From an uncultured Ruminococcus sp. (GTDB taxonomy: Bacteria; Bacillota; Clostridia; Oscillospirales; Acutalibacteraceae): 64,000 bases of DNA. The stretch lies in assembly GCA_902776975.1 (NCBI GenBank), contig CACYSI010000002.1:1-64000 (forward strand), given 5' to 3'. Shown piece after piece: positions 32,140 to 40,631 of this stretch. The notes below the pieces were generated by a model. It did not search any database. It was not told the origin of the DNA and saw nothing but the letters and a program-made list of their open reading frames with translations. Every line of letters starts with the position of its first letter. Within the stretch, counting starts at the first letter, position 1. The position numbers were made by a program, and so were the translations under genes.

Positions 32140-33450
32140 TCAGTACAGCATCGCAAGCTCTCTGATGTGTCTGAGTATGCGGGAAACATCCTGTATATCC
32201 AGCTCGCCGTCGCCCTCGCCGGATACGTCGCCGCAGGCGATCTGATACGCGTCGAGCGTGGTCAACTCGCGGATATAGCGCTGCGCGACTGAGCAGTCCA
32301 TGATGTCTGTCTCGCCGTCGCCGTTGACATCACCCTTGGGGCAGACTTTAACATCCTGAGTCACATTGGCGTCGGCTATGGTCACTGTATACTCGCGTGT
32401 AACATGGTTAGCCTTGCTGACGGTCAGAGTGTACTCGCCCGCGGGCACAGCTTCGATAGAATAATCAGCCTTGCCATTTGTTTCGGCGGTAAAGTTGTTG
32501 TCTACGCCTGTCAGCTTAACGGTAACGTCGGAGTCATCAACATATGATGTGATCGCACCGCTGACGGTCACTCCTGCCGGCTTAGGCTCAGACAGCATAT
32601 AAATACTGAAATGGTCGGTGGTGAATACTATATATCCGTCTTTGTACTTTGATTTCATATCCGTCATCTTGCCGTCCGATTCAAGGCGGTATGCCTTAGC
32701 GTTCTCATTTGTGCAGGGAATCTTGACAGTCACGATGTTCTCGGGCTGAACGGTCTTGCCGCCTTTCAGCAGGCTGATAACATAAGCCTTAATGGTACCG
32801 GCGGGCATCTTATTAGTAATATCAATTACGCTGAGTTTGATGTCATCCGGAACAGTAATGATAACACCGGAAGCTGCATCTTTCTTATCTGTCAGCTTGA
32901 CAAAGTTGATCTTGTTGTCTTTAGCGTACTTCTCAGCTGTACTGCCCTCATAGCCGTAGATGGTGAAGCCCCGGATCGGAAGATATCCGGAACCTTGAGG
33001 CGTCAAACCCATAACATAACCGATCGCATAATCGCCGATCTTGGTGACCGAAGCGGGGATGGTGACGCTCTTAAGGCTTGTGTTCTGGAACGCAAAATCT
33101 CCGATGCTTGTGACAGAGTCGGGGATCGAGACGCTTGTCAGTTCCGTGCAGCCGTAAAACGCAGAATCTCCGATACTCCTGACGCCGTTCTCGATAACAA
33201 CTTTTTTAATCTCTGTCTCCCAAGGCTTTTCATCATATGAAAAATAATTCTCCATCTTTCCGTTGCCGGAGATTGTCAGAACACCGTTATCATCCAGCGT
33301 CCATGTGCAGTCGCCGGTGGTGCCGCTTTCCGCGCCTGTTTCGGTTATCTCCGCCTCAGCCGCGCTCACGCCAAACGGCACGATAGTGAATACGCTCATT
33401 ATCATTATGACCGATAAGAGCAGGCTAATGATTTTTTTGGTTTTTGCCAT
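32140..33450 (-). CDS. Secreted BspA-like leucine-rich-repeat protein with C-terminal dockerin, B
   Basis: The 436-residue paralogue of the plus-strand dockerin protein shares its signal peptide almost exactly (KIISLLLSVIMIMSVF), the carboxypeptidase-regulatory-like domain and the dockerin (two DxNxDGxxD-type loops). It has only about three LRR_5 repeats (about 95-165), and a short N-terminal domain (GDCTWTLDDNGVLTISGNGKM) typical of BspA-like proteins that the longer copy lacks. It is probably secreted and docked to a cohesin scaffold. The two genes are tail to tail, and their last 160 or so codons and downstream DNA form an inverted repeat. Confidence 0.92.
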   Translation of the reverse strand: MAKTKKIISLLLSVIMIMSVFTIVPFGVSAAEAEITETGAESGTTGDCTWTLDDNGVLTISGNGKMENYFSYDEKPWETEIKKVVIENGVRSIGDSAFYGCTELTSVSIPDSVTSIGDFAFQNTSLKSVTIPASVTKIGDYAIGYVMGLTPQGSGYLPIRGFTIYGYEGSTAEKYAKDNKINFVKLTDKKDAASGVIITVPDDIKLSVIDITNKMPAGTIKAYVISLLKGGKTVQPENIVTVKIPCTNENAKAYRLESDGKMTDMKSKYKDGYIVFTTDHFSIYMLSEPKPAGVTVSGAITSYVDDSDVTVKLTGVDNNFTAETNGKADYSIEAVPAGEYTLTVSKANHVTREYTVTIADANVTQDVKVCPKGDVNGDGETDIMDCSVAQRYIRELTTLDAYQIACGDVSGEGDGELDIQDVSRILRHIRELAMLY

Positions 33451-33600
33451 AGTTCTTCTCCTTTTTATAATGGGGCAATTTGCTTACCGTATAATTATAC
33501 CACCTTACATTCACAGTATCTATTAGTAAAGCAAACTAAAAAAGTATCGCTGTCTTTATGCACTATAGCCAAACGCAACAGCGGCGCCCTGCCGTAGCAG
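33451..33600 (-). promoter_or_regulatory. Conserved upstream region with extended -10 promoter, dockerin gene B
   Basis: On the minus strand the extended -10 TGGTATAAT lies at 33494-33502. The 150 bases align without gaps by length to 27280-27429. Most differences are scattered; the extended -10 and the TTACTAATAGATAC segment upstream are kept. Confidence 0.65.
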
Positions 33601-33687
33601 AAACGCCGCCGTCGCCTTGGATATTAAGGAGTTAGAACAAGCAATTCTAAGGAGTTGGTTTATTCATACTCCGTTCGGAGTCGTTCA

Positions 33688-34353
33688 TCACAGCTCCGCG
33701 TCATTCTTGACTCTGCCGCAGGATACGGGCAGGTTGCCGTTGCGGGCGCGGATAGCGTCGATGAAGGCTTTTTCGCCCTTATCGCGTCTGAGCGATACAT
33801 GGTATCTGAGCTCATATACGCTGCCCATCTGCACGGTCTTTACCGTGATGATCTCGTTCTTGGTGGTGAACTCTTTGAATATATCGTCGAAGAGTCCCTC
33901 GTAGTCGAGGTTCTCGGGGATCTCGATCCTCAGTTCCTTTTTGGCTGTGTTGCCGAAGGGGGTGGAGTAGAGTATGAGCCATACAGCGCATACGACTATC
34001 GTAGCGAACACCGCGAAGGTAATGTAGCCGCCGCCGCAGGCAAGGCCGATAGCCATGCTGAGCATGATGGCGAGTATCTCTCGCGAGGAGCCCGGCTGAG
34101 AGCGAAAGCGTACCAGCGAGAACACGCCGAGCACCGCTATGCCGGCGCCTGCTGTAAGTCCGTTGACCATCATTATCAGCATCGCGACTATAGCCGGGAT
34201 GATGGTGAGCGTTACCGCGAAGCTCTTGGAGCAGTAGCTGCGGAACATATATACCAGCGCCGAGACAAGTCCCAGCCCGAGCGCTACGCCCGATACGATC
34301 AGACCCTGTACGAGGGTTATGCTGTCAGATGTGAATATTGTGTCGAATGTCAT
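33688..34353 (-). CDS. DUF4956 membrane protein
   Basis: The 221-residue protein has about four membrane helices in the first 130 residues (LIVSGVALGLGLVSALVYMF, TLTIIPAIVAMLIMMVNGL, ILAIMLSMAIGLACGGGYI) and a soluble C-terminal domain with a ferredoxin-like pattern. This is the DUF4956 family, with the conserved FSLVRFRSQPGSSREI loop. DUF4956 genes are very often paired with VTC-domain genes, as here. The function is unproven; a role with polyphosphate or a surface polymer is inference. AAGGAGG fixes the ATG 27 codons inside the longest frame. Confidence 0.9.
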   Translation of the reverse strand: MTFDTIFTSDSITLVQGLIVSGVALGLGLVSALVYMFRSYCSKSFAVTLTIIPAIVAMLIMMVNGLTAGAGIAVLGVFSLVRFRSQPGSSREILAIMLSMAIGLACGGGYITFAVFATIVVCAVWLILYSTPFGNTAKKELRIEIPENLDYEGLFDDIFKEFTTKNEIITVKTVQMGSVYELRYHVSLRRDKGEKAFIDAIRARNGNLPVSCGRVKNDAEL

Positions 34354-34392
34354 TTTTTGTTCCTCCTTAATGTCTTTGGAATATTTTAAATG

Positions 34393-34437
34393 GTCATTGC
34401 GAAGCTCTCTCCGAGAGAGCTGTGGCAATCTCAACCG
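34393..34437. repeat. TCATTGCGAAGC/GTGGCAATCTC repeat, copy 3
   Basis: GTCATTGCGAAGCTCTC, a short hairpin, then GAGCTGTGGCAATCTCAACCG, in the gap between the DUF4956 and VTC genes. Confidence 0.75.
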
Positions 34438-34453
34438 AATGAGTATTTATTAA

Positions 34454-35161
34454 TCAGAAGCCGCTCGCGAGCTTGATCTTCTGCTGTATATGAGCTGTGC
34501 CGAACTTAGAGAAGCTGTGCGGAAAGATGTTCTTTTCACTCAGCACATGAGCCAGCCACAGAGGCATGGCGCCGGGGATCTTGATCTCCATGAGATAGGT
34601 CTTTTCGGGCAGAACCTCGTGACCTTCCTTAAGGCTCTCGAGCCTTACGTCGTCGTAGCGCGAGGTGATCTGACGGTCAAAGGTGATGCGCAGGTCGGGG
34701 TCGGTCTTTCCGGCGTAGGCTACGCGCTTGTAGCTGATGAAAGCCTTGGGGTACAGGCGGTAGCGGCGCACCATGTAGTCGATCTCTACCGGGATGTTGC
34801 CCACCAGGTGAGCGGGCAGCTCGCCTGTCTCGATGTAGTCGTAAGCCTCGCTGAGCTTCATGGAGATACGGCGCTTGTAGACGATGCCCTTGTACTTTTT
34901 CTTGATCTCAAAGAACACCGTGCTGTCAGCCTTGGGTACTCCGTAAGAGCGCAGCCTCAGCTTCTCTTTGTACTCGGGTTTTCTCAGCGAGGTCTCGATC
35001 AGCTCGTTGTCGTTATTGTCGAAGTAGATGTTGCGGATCTCTGTCTCGCCGTACTGATCGACGCTCATGTAGGGCGCGATAGCCTTGACCAGGTATTCGT
35101 ACTGCTCCTGAGTGAGCATGTATTTCTTTTCAACTCTCTTGAAGATATAAGTAAAAGCCAT
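34454..35161 (-). CDS. VTC-domain protein (polyphosphate polymerase-like)
   Basis: The 235-residue protein is a VTC domain, the CYTH-like tunnel fold that in yeast Vtc4 makes polyphosphate from ATP. Conserved charged strands are visible: FKRVEKKYMLT, IRNIYFDNND, EKLRLRSYG, FFEIKKKYKGIVYKRR, RITFDRQI and YLMEIKIPGAMPLWL. It lacks the SPX domain, as usual in bacteria. It pairs with the DUF4956 gene downstream. GAAAGGAG lies nine bases before this ATG; an ATG six codons earlier falls on the ribosome binding site itself. Confidence 0.9.
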   Translation of the reverse strand: MAFTYIFKRVEKKYMLTQEQYEYLVKAIAPYMSVDQYGETEIRNIYFDNNDNELIETSLRKPEYKEKLRLRSYGVPKADSTVFFEIKKKYKGIVYKRRISMKLSEAYDYIETGELPAHLVGNIPVEIDYMVRRYRLYPKAFISYKRVAYAGKTDPDLRITFDRQITSRYDDVRLESLKEGHEVLPEKTYLMEIKIPGAMPLWLAHVLSEKNIFPHSFSKFGTAHIQQKIKLASGF

Positions 35162-35349
35162 GATGAAAGCTCCTTTCATTTAACATTTCGCCGCGTTTTT
35201 CGCGTCGCTTTATGTTATGGTTAAAGTATATAGGCGCTTTGTGTGAAATGGCTGTTGAAATTATGAACAAACTATGAACGAAAGCGGAAGTTTATGTGAA
35301 ATCATCTTTTCACCGAAAAACTCATAACAGTACGGCAGGAATGTATTAT

Positions 35350-35378
35350 TTGACTAATGAATAATAATAATGTATAAT
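35350..35378 (+). promoter_or_regulatory. Promoter of the citrate synthase gene
   Basis: TTGACT at 35350-35355, a 17-base A/T-rich spacer and TATAAT at 35373-35378, about 45 bases before the start codon. Confidence 0.75.
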
Positions 35379-35423
35379 AGTATGGTTATTAACCTACCTC
35401 TATACCTACTAAAGGAAGTGAAC

Positions 35424-36785
35424 ATGATGTCAAAGGTCAATAATAACGATAAGAGGATACAGCAACTCGCGCAGGACTGCTTACTGCGCGGCAACATCGA
35501 CAAGGAGCTGTACTCAAAGTACAATGTAAATATCGGTCTGCGCGACCTCAACGGTAAAGGCGTGCTGACAGGTCTGACAGATATAAGCGAGATCAGGCAG
35601 AACAAGATAGTAGACGGCAAGACGATCCCCACAGACGGTAAGCTCTTTTACCGCGGCATCAACGTAGAGGATATCATACACGGATGTATCAGAGATAACC
35701 GCCTCGGCTTTGAAGAGATAGTATATCTGCTGCTGTTCTCCAAGCTCCCCACACAGCAGGAGCTCAGCGACTTTATGGAGCTGCTGTCCGACTCGCGCGT
35801 GCTGCCCAAGCACTTTGTGCGCGACGTCATACTCAAGGCTTCGGGCAAGGATATGATGACCTCGCTCGCCAAGGCAGTGCTGACGCTCGCGTCATACGAC
35901 CACGACGTTATGAACCTGAGCATGGACAACGTACTGCGCCAGTGCCTCAAGCTCATATCCCTCTTCCCCCTGCTGACGGTGTACTCGTATCAGGCGTATA
36001 ACCACTATACTAACGGCGAGAGCCTGTTCATACATAACCCCGAGAGATGCGAGCCCACAGCCGAGATACTGCTGCGTACCCTCAGAGAGGACCGCAGGTT
36101 CACCGCTCTCGAGGCTCAGGTACTCGACATGGCGCTGATACTGCACGCCGAGCACGGCGGCGGTAACAACTCTACCTTCACCACCTGCGTAGTCACCTCG
36201 TCGGGCACCGACACCTACTCGGCTATAGCCGCGGCTCTGTGCTCGCTCAAGGGACCCAAGCACGGCGGCGCCAACCTGCGCGTTATGGGCATGATGAACG
36301 AGATAAAGTACAACGTCAAGGATTGGACGGATGACGAAGAGATCGCCGCCTATCTGCAGAAGATACTCAACAAGGAGGCGTATGACCGCTCCGGACTCAT
36401 CTACGGTATCGGTCACGCGGTATACTCTATCTCCGACCCCAGAGCAAGAGTGTTCAAGGGCTCTGTAGAGAAACTCGCTCAGGCTAAGGGCGAGATGGAT
36501 GAGTACGGTCTGTACAGCCGCATAGAGCGTCTCGCGCCCCAGATCATCGCCCAAAACCGCAAGATGTATAAGGGCGTATCGGCTAACGTAGACTTTTACT
36601 CGGGCTTTGTATACAAGATGCTCGGGCTGCCCCAGGAGCTGTACACCCCCATCTTTGCCGTAGCGAGGATAGCGGGCTGGAGCGCCCATCGCATGGAGGA
36701 GCTGATGAACGTCAAAAAGATCATCCGCCCCGCGTACATGAGCGTATGCGACGAGACCCCGTATGTGGATATGAAAGACAGATAA
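35424..36785 (+). CDS. Citrate / 2-methylcitrate synthase
   Basis: The 453-residue protein condenses an acyl-CoA (acetyl- or propionyl-) with oxaloacetate. Catalytic segments are visible: LHAEHGGGNNSTF (first His), GPKHGGANLRVM, YGIGHAVYSISDPRA (the GxGHxVxxxxDPR signature) and the late VDFYSGFVYKMLGLP. The N-terminal extension of about 60 residues is typical of clostridial forms. Two adjacent ATG codons follow AAAGGAAG; the first is given. It is transcribed alone, with a strong terminator before the acyl-CoA ligase gene. Citrate versus methylcitrate cannot be settled by eye. Confidence 0.93.
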   Translation: MMSKVNNNDKRIQQLAQDCLLRGNIDKELYSKYNVNIGLRDLNGKGVLTGLTDISEIRQNKIVDGKTIPTDGKLFYRGINVEDIIHGCIRDNRLGFEEIVYLLLFSKLPTQQELSDFMELLSDSRVLPKHFVRDVILKASGKDMMTSLAKAVLTLASYDHDVMNLSMDNVLRQCLKLISLFPLLTVYSYQAYNHYTNGESLFIHNPERCEPTAEILLRTLREDRRFTALEAQVLDMALILHAEHGGGNNSTFTTCVVTSSGTDTYSAIAAALCSLKGPKHGGANLRVMGMMNEIKYNVKDWTDDEEIAAYLQKILNKEAYDRSGLIYGIGHAVYSISDPRARVFKGSVEKLAQAKGEMDEYGLYSRIERLAPQIIAQNRKMYKGVSANVDFYSGFVYKMLGLPQELYTPIFAVARIAGWSAHRMEELMNVKKIIRPAYMSVCDETPYVDMKDR

Positions 36786-36813
36786 GCTGAATAAGATAAT
36801 CGAATATACTCAC

Positions 36814-36850
36814 AAAGTCACCCCGAAGACTGTTTCTTCGGGGTGACTTT
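36814..36850 (+). terminator. Terminator of the citrate synthase gene
   Basis: A 16-bp stem, AAAGTCACCCCGAAGA with its complement, with a loop of about five bases. Confidence 0.85.
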
Positions 36851-36870
36851 CGGATATCGGCAAAGAAAAA

Positions 36871-36899
36871 TTGACAAAATACTTCTTTTATTATAAGAT
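36871..36899 (+). promoter_or_regulatory. Promoter of the acyl-CoA ligase gene
   Basis: A perfect TTGACA at 36871-36876, a 17-base spacer and TAAGAT at 36894-36899. Confidence 0.6.
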
Positions 36900-36941
36900 A
36901 GGCGTGTATGTCAAAATAATCACAGCAAGAGAGATAAGAAC

Positions 36942-38630
36942 ATGAAAGAAGTATTCAAACAGAGAGAGCATCTCGACTATCCCGACGCCACCATGTATCA
37001 GATGGTAGAGAGGATGGCCGAGAAATACTCCGACGAGCCCGCATACCGCTTTTACGGCAGAGATGTATCGTACAAAGACTTCACAGCCCGCATAGAGCGC
37101 TGCGCGAGGGCGCTGACAGCCTGCGGCATACGCCCCGGCGACGCCGTGACCCTCTGTATGCCCAACATCCCGCAGGCGCTGGAGTGCTTTTACGCCGTCA
37201 ACCGTATCGGTGCGATAGCCAACATGGTACATCCGATGTCGGCTAAGAACGAGATCACCTTCTACCTAACCATATCCGACAGCAAGGCGATCATAACCGT
37301 AGATATGTTCTACAAGACGGTCAAAGAAGCGGTAAAAGAGACCGGCAGAGCCATACTCGCGATAGTCACGCGTATGCAGGACGAGCTGCCGCTCCACCTT
37401 TCTCTGCTCTATACGCTCAAAAAGGGCAAAGAGTATCTGAGCTATCCCGACGCGCCTAACAGCATACTGTACACAAAGTTTCTGAAAAAGGCGGGCGATA
37501 CGCCCCTGCCGCCTATTTCCTTTGAAAAAGACCGCACGGCGGCGATACTGTACAGCGGCGGCACCTCGGGTACGCCCAAGGGCATATGCCTGACAGACCT
37601 CAACTTCAACGCCTGCGCCATGCAGGCGAGAGAGGCTATCGGCATGGAGTTCAAAAACGGCTACAAAATGCTCAGCTGTATGCCGATGTTCCACGGCTTC
37701 GGCTTAGGCATGAACATACATACCGTGCTTATCCACGGCGCTTGCTGCGTGCTGCTGCCGACCTTCAACAAAGACACCTACGCCGAGGCTTTGATAAAGC
37801 AAAAGCCGAATTTCATCGCGGGAGTGCCGACCATCTTTGAGGCTCTGCTGCACATCAAGGCTCTTGACGGCGTTGACCTGTCCTTCCTCAAGGGCATGTT
37901 CTGCGGCGGCGACTCGCTCTCGGTAGAGCTCAAGAAGAGCATAGACCGCTTCCTCTCAGAGCATAACGCCGGCATACAGGTGCGCGAGGGCTACGGTCTG
38001 ACCGAGTGCGTCACGGCGAGCTGCCTCACCCCGCGCGACGAGTACCGCGAGGGCAGCATAGGCATACCCTTCCCCGACACCTGCTACCAGATAGTAACCC
38101 CCGGCACAGACGACGTGGTCCTGCCCGGCACCGAGGGCGAGATAATCCTCAGAGGCCCCACAGTCATGAAGGGCTACCTCAAAAACGAAGAGGAGACCGC
38201 CCACACCCTGCGCCGCCTGCCGGACGGCAACATATGGCTGTATACGGGCGACCTCGGCTACATGGACGAGGACGGCTATGTATACTTCCGCCAGCGCATC
38301 AAGCGCATGATAATAACCAACGGCTACAACGTATATCCGTCTCAGATCGAGAACCTCCTCGACGGAATGGATGAGATATCATACAGCTGCGTCATCGGCG
38401 TAAAGGACCCGAGGCGTATGCAGCGCGTGCGCGCGTATGTCGTGCCCGTAGACGGCGTCAAGCCCTCGGACGAGCTCAAAGATAAGATACTCAGCGAGCT
38501 TAAGCTCCATATCGCGGCTTACGCTCTGCCCAAGGAGATCATCTTCCGCGATGAGCTGCCTAAGACCCTTGTAGGCAAGGTAGCCTATCGCCTGCTTGAA
38601 GAAGAAGCGAACAGGGAGGTTAGTCAGTAG
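36942..38630 (+). CDS. AMP-forming acyl-CoA synthetase / ligase
   Basis: The 562-residue protein has the adenylate-forming enzyme motifs: the phosphate loop LYSGGTSGTPKG (near residue 205), REGYGLTE (A5), YTGDLGYMDEDGYVYFRQR (A7-A8) and the catalytic C-terminal lysine region PKTLVGKVAYR. It should activate a carboxylic acid, probably a medium- or long-chain fatty acid, first as the acyl-AMP and then as the CoA thioester. The E2-fold gene follows by 72 bases, so the two may be cotranscribed. The ribosome binding site is weak (GAGAGATAAGAAC). Confidence 0.9.
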   Translation: MKEVFKQREHLDYPDATMYQMVERMAEKYSDEPAYRFYGRDVSYKDFTARIERCARALTACGIRPGDAVTLCMPNIPQALECFYAVNRIGAIANMVHPMSAKNEITFYLTISDSKAIITVDMFYKTVKEAVKETGRAILAIVTRMQDELPLHLSLLYTLKKGKEYLSYPDAPNSILYTKFLKKAGDTPLPPISFEKDRTAAILYSGGTSGTPKGICLTDLNFNACAMQAREAIGMEFKNGYKMLSCMPMFHGFGLGMNIHTVLIHGACCVLLPTFNKDTYAEALIKQKPNFIAGVPTIFEALLHIKALDGVDLSFLKGMFCGGDSLSVELKKSIDRFLSEHNAGIQVREGYGLTECVTASCLTPRDEYREGSIGIPFPDTCYQIVTPGTDDVVLPGTEGEIILRGPTVMKGYLKNEEETAHTLRRLPDGNIWLYTGDLGYMDEDGYVYFRQRIKRMIITNGYNVYPSQIENLLDGMDEISYSCVIGVKDPRRMQRVRAYVVPVDGVKPSDELKDKILSELKLHIAAYALPKEIIFRDELPKTLVGKVAYRLLEEEANREVSQ

Positions 38631-38702
38631 TTATCAGTTGGTGGTTGGTAGTTTTATTCTCAACAACCATCCTGATTAACTCAATAAGGAAGGTAAGATA
38701 AT

Positions 38703-39599
38703 ATGGCTAAAATAATAAACGGATATAAACTCAAATGGGGCGACCGCAGAGACGGCCGCCGCATAAAGGCAGCGGGTCTGCAAACCATCATGGGACACCT
38801 ATACCCCAACCGTACAGACTGCGAGGTGTATCTGCACGATACTATAGATATCACCGAGCTGATGGAGTTCGTCAAAGAGAAGAACGCTCAGCACCCCGAC
38901 CTCAAGACCACCTTCTTCCACTGCGTTATAGCGGCGGTAGCCAAGATGGTGCGCGAGCGTCCGCTGATGAACCGCTTTGTGCAGGGCAGACGTACATATG
39001 AGCGCTTTGATATCAGCGTAGCCTTTGTCGCTAAGCGCGAGTTCTCGGATACCTCCGAGGAGGCTCTGCTGTTCTTCGTGCCCAAGGACGAGGACACCGT
39101 AGACGACGTCAGCCGCATGGTGGTAGACAAGGTCACCAAGGTACGCAAGGCAGGCGACAACAAGGGCGGCATAGACGATCTGCTCGACAAGTTCGCGGCT
39201 CTGCCCAGACCTATACTCATGGCGGCGATCAAGCTCGTCAGGATACTCGACTTCTGGGGCAAGAACCCCAAGGCGCTCACGGACGGCGACCCCAATTACT
39301 CGACGGTATTCCTCAGCAACCTCGGCAGCATCAAGTGTCCCGCCGTGTATCATCACCTCAACAACTACGGCACCAACAGCATGATGATAACCATCGGAAC
39401 CATGCGCGACGAGAACGTGCTCATGCCCGACGGCACAACAAGGCGGCGCACTCTGGTAGATATCGGCGCGACCCTCGACGAGCGCATCGGCGACGGCTTC
39501 TACTTCGCCCGCAGCCTAAAGCTCATGCACTACATCTGCGCCAACCCGCGCCTGCTCGACCGTCCCATAGGCGAGCCCAGCGGCTTCGACTACAAATAA
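38703..39599 (+). CDS. 2-oxoacid dehydrogenase acyltransferase (E2)-fold protein without catalytic His, paralogue 2
   Basis: The 298-residue protein is a stand-alone E2/CAT fold: KTTFFHCVIAAVAKMVRERP, RFDISVAFVAKREF, STVFLSNLGSIK and a final DERIGDGFYFARSLKLM. In the active-site motif the His of DHRxxDG is Glu260, while Asp264 and Gly265 are kept; paralogue 1 at 15560-16405 lost both. It has no lipoyl domain, and no E1 or E3 gene is nearby. The preceding gene is an acyl-CoA synthetase, which would fit a CoA-thioester-binding role, but that is inference. AAGGAAGG precedes the ATG. Right after the stop comes a fragment of the YgjP-type peptidase gene. Confidence 0.83.
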   Translation: MAKIINGYKLKWGDRRDGRRIKAAGLQTIMGHLYPNRTDCEVYLHDTIDITELMEFVKEKNAQHPDLKTTFFHCVIAAVAKMVRERPLMNRFVQGRRTYERFDISVAFVAKREFSDTSEEALLFFVPKDEDTVDDVSRMVVDKVTKVRKAGDNKGGIDDLLDKFAALPRPILMAAIKLVRILDFWGKNPKALTDGDPNYSTVFLSNLGSIKCPAVYHHLNNYGTNSMMITIGTMRDENVLMPDGTTRRRTLVDIGATLDERIGDGFYFARSLKLMHYICANPRLLDRPIGEPSGFDYK

Positions 39600-39706
39600 C
39601 CGCTTCTATAAGCTCGTCTACGCCGCCTGCCCAGACTACGATCGTTGGAACAAATGGCTCAAACAAAACGGCGCCGCCATAATGGCGAGAGTAGACAGAG
39701 GATAAT
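39600..39706 (+). pseudogene. 3' fragment of a YgjP/DUF45 metallopeptidase gene
   Basis: Directly after the stop of the E2-fold gene, the sequence encodes the last 34 residues of the YgjP-type peptidase (from RFYKLVYAACPDYDRW to the stop), identical in protein sequence to residues 153-186 of the gene at 11940-12500. The DNA differs at about six positions, all silent (for example TAC/TAT, CCC/CCA, GAC/GAT, AAG/AAA). It lacks a start, the HExxH motif and any ribosome binding site. It is a remnant of a second gene copy or of a recombination event. Purely silent divergence suggests the source copy was under selection when the copies separated. Confidence 0.85.
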
Positions 39707-39720
39707 AAACCGATAAAATC

Positions 39721-39745
39721 AAAAGCTCCCTTATCGGGAGCTTTT
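39721..39745. terminator. Terminator of the rimP-truB operon
   Basis: AAAAGCTCCC/GGGAGCTTTT with a five-base loop, flanked by A and T runs so that it can work in both directions; it overlaps the last codon of truB. Confidence 0.85.
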
Positions 39746-40631
39746 AAAAATGCTTATATAACTTAAGAGAATCGCCGTCGACTATGCCGAGTGAGAGAAA
39801 GCAGCCCTGCTTATCCTTCACGCGGTATATTTTTTTGTCCTCGGCTGAGTTTTTAAGCGATGTTCTGGAGATATCGAGCGGGTTGCCGTTGACAAAGCGG
39901 TTAGCCTGCTTATCGCTGACAGTAAGCTCGTCATACACGGCAAAAATGCTCTCTACGCTCTGTACAAAGCTCATATCGCCGCTCTCGGCCCTCTCTTTGA
40001 GCTCAGAGAGAGTCATACAGTCGTCGAGCCTGTAGCCGCAGGCTTCATACCTGACAAGATCGGTCATCACGCCCACCGTCCCCACGGCGCGCGCCAGATC
40101 ATCGATCAGTGTGCGTATGTAGGTGCCGTTGGAGCAGTAGATATCTAGCCTGCCGCTCTGAGCGCTTTCATCAAAGGACACAAGCTCGAGAGAGTATACC
40201 GTGACCCTGCGGGGACGGCGCTCTACCTCTTTGCCCTCGCGGGCGTACTGATACAGACGCTTGCCCCCTACGCTGACCGCCGAGTACATCGGCGGAAGCT
40301 GCTCTATCTCGCCTCTGAAAGAGCCGAGGGCTCTCTTTATCTCTTCTGCTTTTAAGGCGGCAGCCTTTATTTCGGTAATCTCGCCCCAGATATCGAGCGT
40401 ATCGGTGGATATCCCGAGCTTGAAATCGGCGAGATACCTCTTGTCGTGACAGGGTATGATATCCTGAGCCTTGGTAGCCGTACCCAGCAGCACGGGCAGC
40501 ACGCCGGTAGCGTTAGGGTCGAGAGTGCCGGTGTGGCCGACCTTCTTCTGCCCTATGAGCTTACGCACCACGGCGACTACGTCAAAGGATGTAAAATCCT
40601 TCTCTTTATTTATCAGGATGACGCCGTTCAT
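39744..40631 (-). CDS. truB: tRNA pseudouridine(55) synthase TruB
   Basis: TruB makes the T-loop pseudouridine 55 of tRNA. The 295-residue protein has the N-terminal signature ILINKEKDFTSFDVV, then GHTGTLDPNATGVLPV with the catalytic Asp, QLPPMYSAV, and CSNGTYIRTLIDDLA. The C-terminal extension after about residue 225 is the PUA-like part. It overlaps the end of nrnA by four bases and is last in the operon. Confidence 0.96.
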   Translation of the reverse strand: MNGVILINKEKDFTSFDVVAVVRKLIGQKKVGHTGTLDPNATGVLPVLLGTATKAQDIIPCHDKRYLADFKLGISTDTLDIWGEITEIKAAALKAEEIKRALGSFRGEIEQLPPMYSAVSVGGKRLYQYAREGKEVERRPRRVTVYSLELVSFDESAQSGRLDIYCSNGTYIRTLIDDLARAVGTVGVMTDLVRYEACGYRLDDCMTLSELKERAESGDMSFVQSVESIFAVYDELTVSDKQANRFVNGNPLDISRTSLKNSAEDKKIYRVKDKQGCFLSLGIVDGDSLKLYKHF

